Assembly (NCBI GenBank): GCA_021641225.1
Contig: JAJWXI010000022.1
Span: forward strand, 1 to 15,728
DNA from: Collinsella aerofaciens
GTDB lineage: Bacteria > Actinomycetota > Coriobacteriia > Coriobacteriales > Coriobacteriaceae
Length of the DNA: 15,728 bases
Direction of reading: 5' to 3'
The notes under the pieces: generated by a model
What the model was told of the DNA's origin: nothing
Databases searched by the model: none
What the model saw: only the letters and a program-made list of their open reading frames with translations
Position numbers and translations under genes: made by a program
Part shown: positions 13,581 to 15,728 of the stretch, piece by piece
Position numbering within the stretch: position 1 is the first letter of the stretch
How the letters are laid out: each line of letters starts with the position of its first letter

Positions 13581-14492
13581 TTAAGCACGTGCTGTCTGGG
13601 CGATGCCAGCCTTGGCGTTTGCGCGTTTGCCGGCGAGTTCGCAAAAAATCGCGCCGCCGATGATAAGCGCGGCGCCCATCAGGCGGACCGGTGTTATGAC
13701 TTCACCCAAAAGGGCGGCCGAGAACACGACCGCCGAAAGCGGCTCGAGGTAGCCGACGACGGCGACGGTCTGGACGGGCAGCTTGGCGACGGCGCTAAAG
13801 TAGAGCAGGCAACCAATGCCGGTGTTGACGACGCCGAGCATAGCGACGGCGCGCCAATCAATGCTGGCGGCGACGCCGGCGGACAGGAACGAGGGAGCGC
13901 CCTGCGTGATGAGCGTGAGGGCCAGTGCGGTCACAAAGGCGGCGCTCACTTGGAGTGCGGAGTTCTCGAGGCCCTCGATGTGCGGCGCACCCTTGCTGGC
14001 GATGACCATCAATGCATAGCAGAAGGCCGAGGCGATTCCACAGACGATGCCCGCAATGGGCATATTGCCGCCTAGACCTTGCGCTGCAATGAGAAAAGCA
14101 CCACAAGCAACGGCGACAAAGCCGGCGATTTTGCCGCCGGTCAGCTTTTCGCCAAAAATGAGCGGGGAGAGGGCCATAACGATGATGGGGCCACAGTAAT
14201 ACAACAGCGAGGAGATACCAACGCCGATCGTCTGATAGGCGCGGAACAGGAAAATCCAGCTGGCGCCCAGCGCGGCGCCCGAGACGATGAGCGCTGCGGC
14301 CTCGCGGGGGCGAGACGGAGCCTGCAGGTTATGGCGCTTGGTTATGAAGAGGATGGCGGCAAGGGTGAGAGCGCCCAAAAACGTGCGCAACAGTACGATA
14401 TCGGAGCTCGGCAGCGCGATGGCAGCGGCGATGATGCCGTTGGAGCCAAACAATAGCAATGCTGCTAAGTACGTAAACAATCCGTTGTTCAT
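13581..14492 (-). CDS. EamA/DMT-superfamily permease
   Basis: 303 aa, almost entirely hydrophobic, fitting ten membrane helices in two EamA halves (roughly 5-135 and 150-285). Characteristic pieces are LLRTFLGALTL in the first half and GYLEPLSAVVFSAALLGE in the second; the latter is the family signature around the conserved Pro and Glu. Such carriers usually export metabolites or amino acids, but the substrate cannot be read from sequence. The ATG at 14492 has GAGGGG about 10 nt upstream. It is divergent from the LysR gene at 14611, with a 118-bp shared control region holding two T-N11-A dyads, so that LysR very probably controls it. Confidence 0.92.
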   Translation of the reverse strand: MNNGLFTYLAALLLFGSNGIIAAAIALPSSDIVLLRTFLGALTLAAILFITKRHNLQAPSRPREAAALIVSGAALGASWIFLFRAYQTIGVGISSLLYYCGPIIVMALSPLIFGEKLTGGKIAGFVAVACGAFLIAAQGLGGNMPIAGIVCGIASAFCYALMVIASKGAPHIEGLENSALQVSAAFVTALALTLITQGAPSFLSAGVAASIDWRAVAMLGVVNTGIGCLLYFSAVAKLPVQTVAVVGYLEPLSAVVFSAALLGEVITPVRLMGAALIIGGAIFCELAGKRANAKAGIAQTARA

Positions 14493-14521
14493 GTGCTGAC
14501 ATCCCCTCTATATCCGAGCAT

Positions 14522-14538
14522 GTTCACTATGGGTGAAC
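14522..14538. promoter_or_regulatory. LysR-type operator dyad 1 in the EamA-LysR intergenic region
   Basis: GTTCAC (14522-14527) and GTGAAC (14533-14538) form a perfect 6-bp inverted repeat with a 5-nt spacer, containing the T-N11-A signature (T14524, A14536). It sits about 22 nt upstream of the LysR -10 box and about 30 nt upstream of the EamA start. Confidence 0.6.
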
Positions 14539-14559
14539 TGGCTTTAGAAGAAAAGCGAA

Positions 14560-14565
14560 TATAAT
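14560..14565 (+). promoter_or_regulatory. -10 box of the divergent LysR gene
   Basis: TATAAT is a perfect -10 consensus, placed 45 nt before GTG 14611. No good -35 box is present; the -35 position abuts dyad 1. Confidence 0.5.
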
Positions 14566-14574
14566 GCATGGATA

Positions 14575-14593
14575 ACATGACAAAAACTCATGT
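14575..14593. promoter_or_regulatory. LysR-type operator dyad 2, at the LysR transcription start
   Basis: ACATGA (14575-14580) and TCATGT (14588-14593) form a 6-bp inverted repeat with a 7-nt spacer and T-N11-A (T14578, A14590). It covers the expected transcription start after TATAAT, a position that fits autorepression. Confidence 0.5.
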
Positions 14594-14610
14594 AAAGGTG
14601 GAGGGGTGCC

Positions 14611-15468
14611 GTGGAAACGAATATTCAAAAGATGCAGGTGCTGCTCGAGACCGTGCGGGCCGGCAGTTTTACGCGCGCCGCCGAGCGGCTGAGCTATTCG
14701 CAGTCGGGCGTGAGCCGCATGGTGGGCGACCTTGAGACCGATTGGGGTTTTAAGGTGCTCGACCGCAGCCGCGAGGGTGTGGTGCTTTCTGCCGATGGGC
14801 GGCAGATCATGCCGGCGGTTGAGGCGCTCTGCGAGGAGTTTGGCCGCCTGCAGCGACACGTGGACGAGATGCGTGGGCTCATGCGCGGCAAGATCTGCAT
14901 TGGTACGTTTTCGAGTGTGGCGACCCATGTACTGCCGCCGGTGATTGCGCGCTTTCGCGCCGATCATCCGGATGTCGATTACGAGCTGCTGATGGGTGAT
15001 TACTCCGAGATCGAGCAATGGGTGGCGGAAGGCCGCTGCGACCTGGGCTTTATTCCGCGCGAGCCACGCGGCGCCGGCATGGCGTCGCGACCGTTGGTGC
15101 AAGACGAGTTGATGGCCGTGGTGCCAGCGGACTCCTCGCTTGCCACGGCGGAGGTCGTTTCTCTTGCCGATTTAGCCAACGAGCAGTTTATTCTGCTAGA
15201 ACGCGGCACTGATGACGAGATTACGCCGCTATTCCGTCGGGCGGGGCTGGCGGTGCGCTCAAAACTGTCGACTTGGGATGACTATGCGATTATGGCTATG
15301 GTCGAGGATGGCCTGGGCGTGAGCATTCTTCCCGCGCTCATCTTGCGTCGCTGCCAGTTCGATGTTGCTGTGCGTCCGCTCGAAGGGCATCCCCATCGGC
15401 AGATCAACGCCATATATCGAACGGCCGATGTTTCGCTTGCCGCCGCTCGTTTCCTCGAATACCTCTAA
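14611..15468 (+). CDS. LysR-family regulator, divergent from the EamA permease gene
   Basis: 285 aa. The N-terminal helix-turn-helix (about residues 18-40, FTRAAERLSYSQSGVSRM) is followed by the linker helix and a two-lobed effector domain from about residue 90 (CIGTFSSVATHVLPPVIARF is a standard first strand and helix). It is closer to the CynR/CysL-like LysR core than to the regulator at 1514. GTG 14611 has GGAGGGG 4 nt upstream. The divergent layout with an EamA carrier is a common arrangement in which the regulator senses the exported or a related compound and controls the exporter. The inducer is unknown. No clear terminator follows the stop. Confidence 0.93.
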   Translation: METNIQKMQVLLETVRAGSFTRAAERLSYSQSGVSRMVGDLETDWGFKVLDRSREGVVLSADGRQIMPAVEALCEEFGRLQRHVDEMRGLMRGKICIGTFSSVATHVLPPVIARFRADHPDVDYELLMGDYSEIEQWVAEGRCDLGFIPREPRGAGMASRPLVQDELMAVVPADSSLATAEVVSLADLANEQFILLERGTDDEITPLFRRAGLAVRSKLSTWDDYAIMAMVEDGLGVSILPALILRRCQFDVAVRPLEGHPHRQINAIYRTADVSLAAARFLEYL

Positions 15469-15528
15469 ATGCGTGCACGTCGTTATCGCCTTGGGATAAA
15501 TCTCGAGGTCTTGCTCATTTTATTTTTG

Positions 15529-15610
15529 AAATTGAACTTTTCGAAATAGCACGGCGTTATACTGCTGCCTAAATTGAACTCAGGTTCAATTCGTGTTGTA
15601 TAAATTGAAC
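15529..15610. promoter_or_regulatory. Array of TTGAAC half-sites upstream of the XRE-type regulator
   Basis: Three AAATTGAACT units (TTGAAC at 15532, 15574 and 15605) all lie on the plus strand. The middle one is part of a perfect 8-bp inverted repeat, AATTGAAC-TCAG-GTTCAATT (15572-15591). Spacings of 42 and 31 bp are close to four and three helical turns. A candidate promoter overlaps the array: TTGAAC as -35 (15574-15579), a long 19-nt spacer, and TATAAA (15599-15604). This strongly suggests autoregulation by the downstream gene product. The core GAAC-N4-GTTC also resembles Gram-positive LexA boxes. Confidence 0.65.
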
Positions 15611-15631
15611 TTTGCCAGCAAGGAGGTTCTA

Positions 15632-15728
15632 GTGGCCCAAGAGACGTTTAGCGATCGTCTGCGACAGGCTATGTCCGATCGCGACGTTCGCCAGTCGGAC
15701 GTGATCCGCGCATCGGAGATGCTCGGCA
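15632..15728 (+). CDS. XRE-type helix-turn-helix regulator (N-terminus only, cut by window edge)
   Basis: 32 codons are visible. They begin at GTG 15632 with GGAGG 5 nt upstream, and continue to the window end. The peptide (FSDRLRQAMSDRDVRQSDVI is its core) matches the first helices of a lambda-repressor-like HTH domain, in which the R-L-x-x-A-M pattern and R-Q-S-D-V are typical. The rest of the recognition helix and any second domain are outside the window, so only the family can be named. The TTGAAC array directly upstream fits an autoregulated repressor. Confidence 0.7.
   Translation, partial: MAQETFSDRLRQAMSDRDVRQSDVIRASEMLG

Overview
The window reads as chromosomal DNA of a high-GC Gram-positive gut bacterium, most likely a coriobacterium (Collinsella-like). 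This is inferred from GC-rich codon use, strong Shine-Dalgarno sites, a bile salt hydrolase, a surface protein with an LAATG sortase signal, and the general set of genes. I saw no phage, insertion sequence, CRISPR array, tRNA or rRNA. All large genes look intact except those cut by the window ends.

Layout. Positions 1-272 (-) hold the start of thiM (hydroxyethylthiazole kinase). Behind it lie a TPP riboswitch and an intrinsic terminator, then a 102-bp near-perfect palindrome whose two arms carry the putative -35 boxes of thiM and of the divergent HAD gene. Positions 595-2410 (+) hold a Cof-type HAD phosphatase and a LysR regulator, 10 bp apart. Positions 2566-3699 (+) hold a core-MetE-type methyltransferase behind a striking 10-bp dyad. 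Positions 3821-5155 (+) hold a uracil permease. Then come three minus-strand genes: a small Fes/EstD-type esterase, a 596-aa beta-helix surface protein, and an AzgA/PbuG-type purine permease. Next on the plus strand are a peptide-deformylase-like protein whose HExxH glutamate is replaced by Met, and a bile salt hydrolase. A long Kup potassium transporter and an EamA exporter are on the minus strand. A LysR gene diverges from the EamA gene, and an XRE-type regulator is cut by the right edge behind an array of TTGAAC half-sites.

How the genes fit together. Most are single-gene or two-gene units separated by clear hairpin terminators. The themes are nutrient salvage (thiazole, uracil, purines, methionine), life in the gut (bile salt hydrolase, surface protein), potassium uptake, and local regulators with visible operator-like dyads. 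The regulatory DNA is more distinctive than the gene list. The items most worth a second look are the Glu-less deformylase homologue, the TTGAAC array, the palindrome between thiM and the HAD gene, and the 24-residue repeats of the surface protein. I found no clearly novel multi-gene system.
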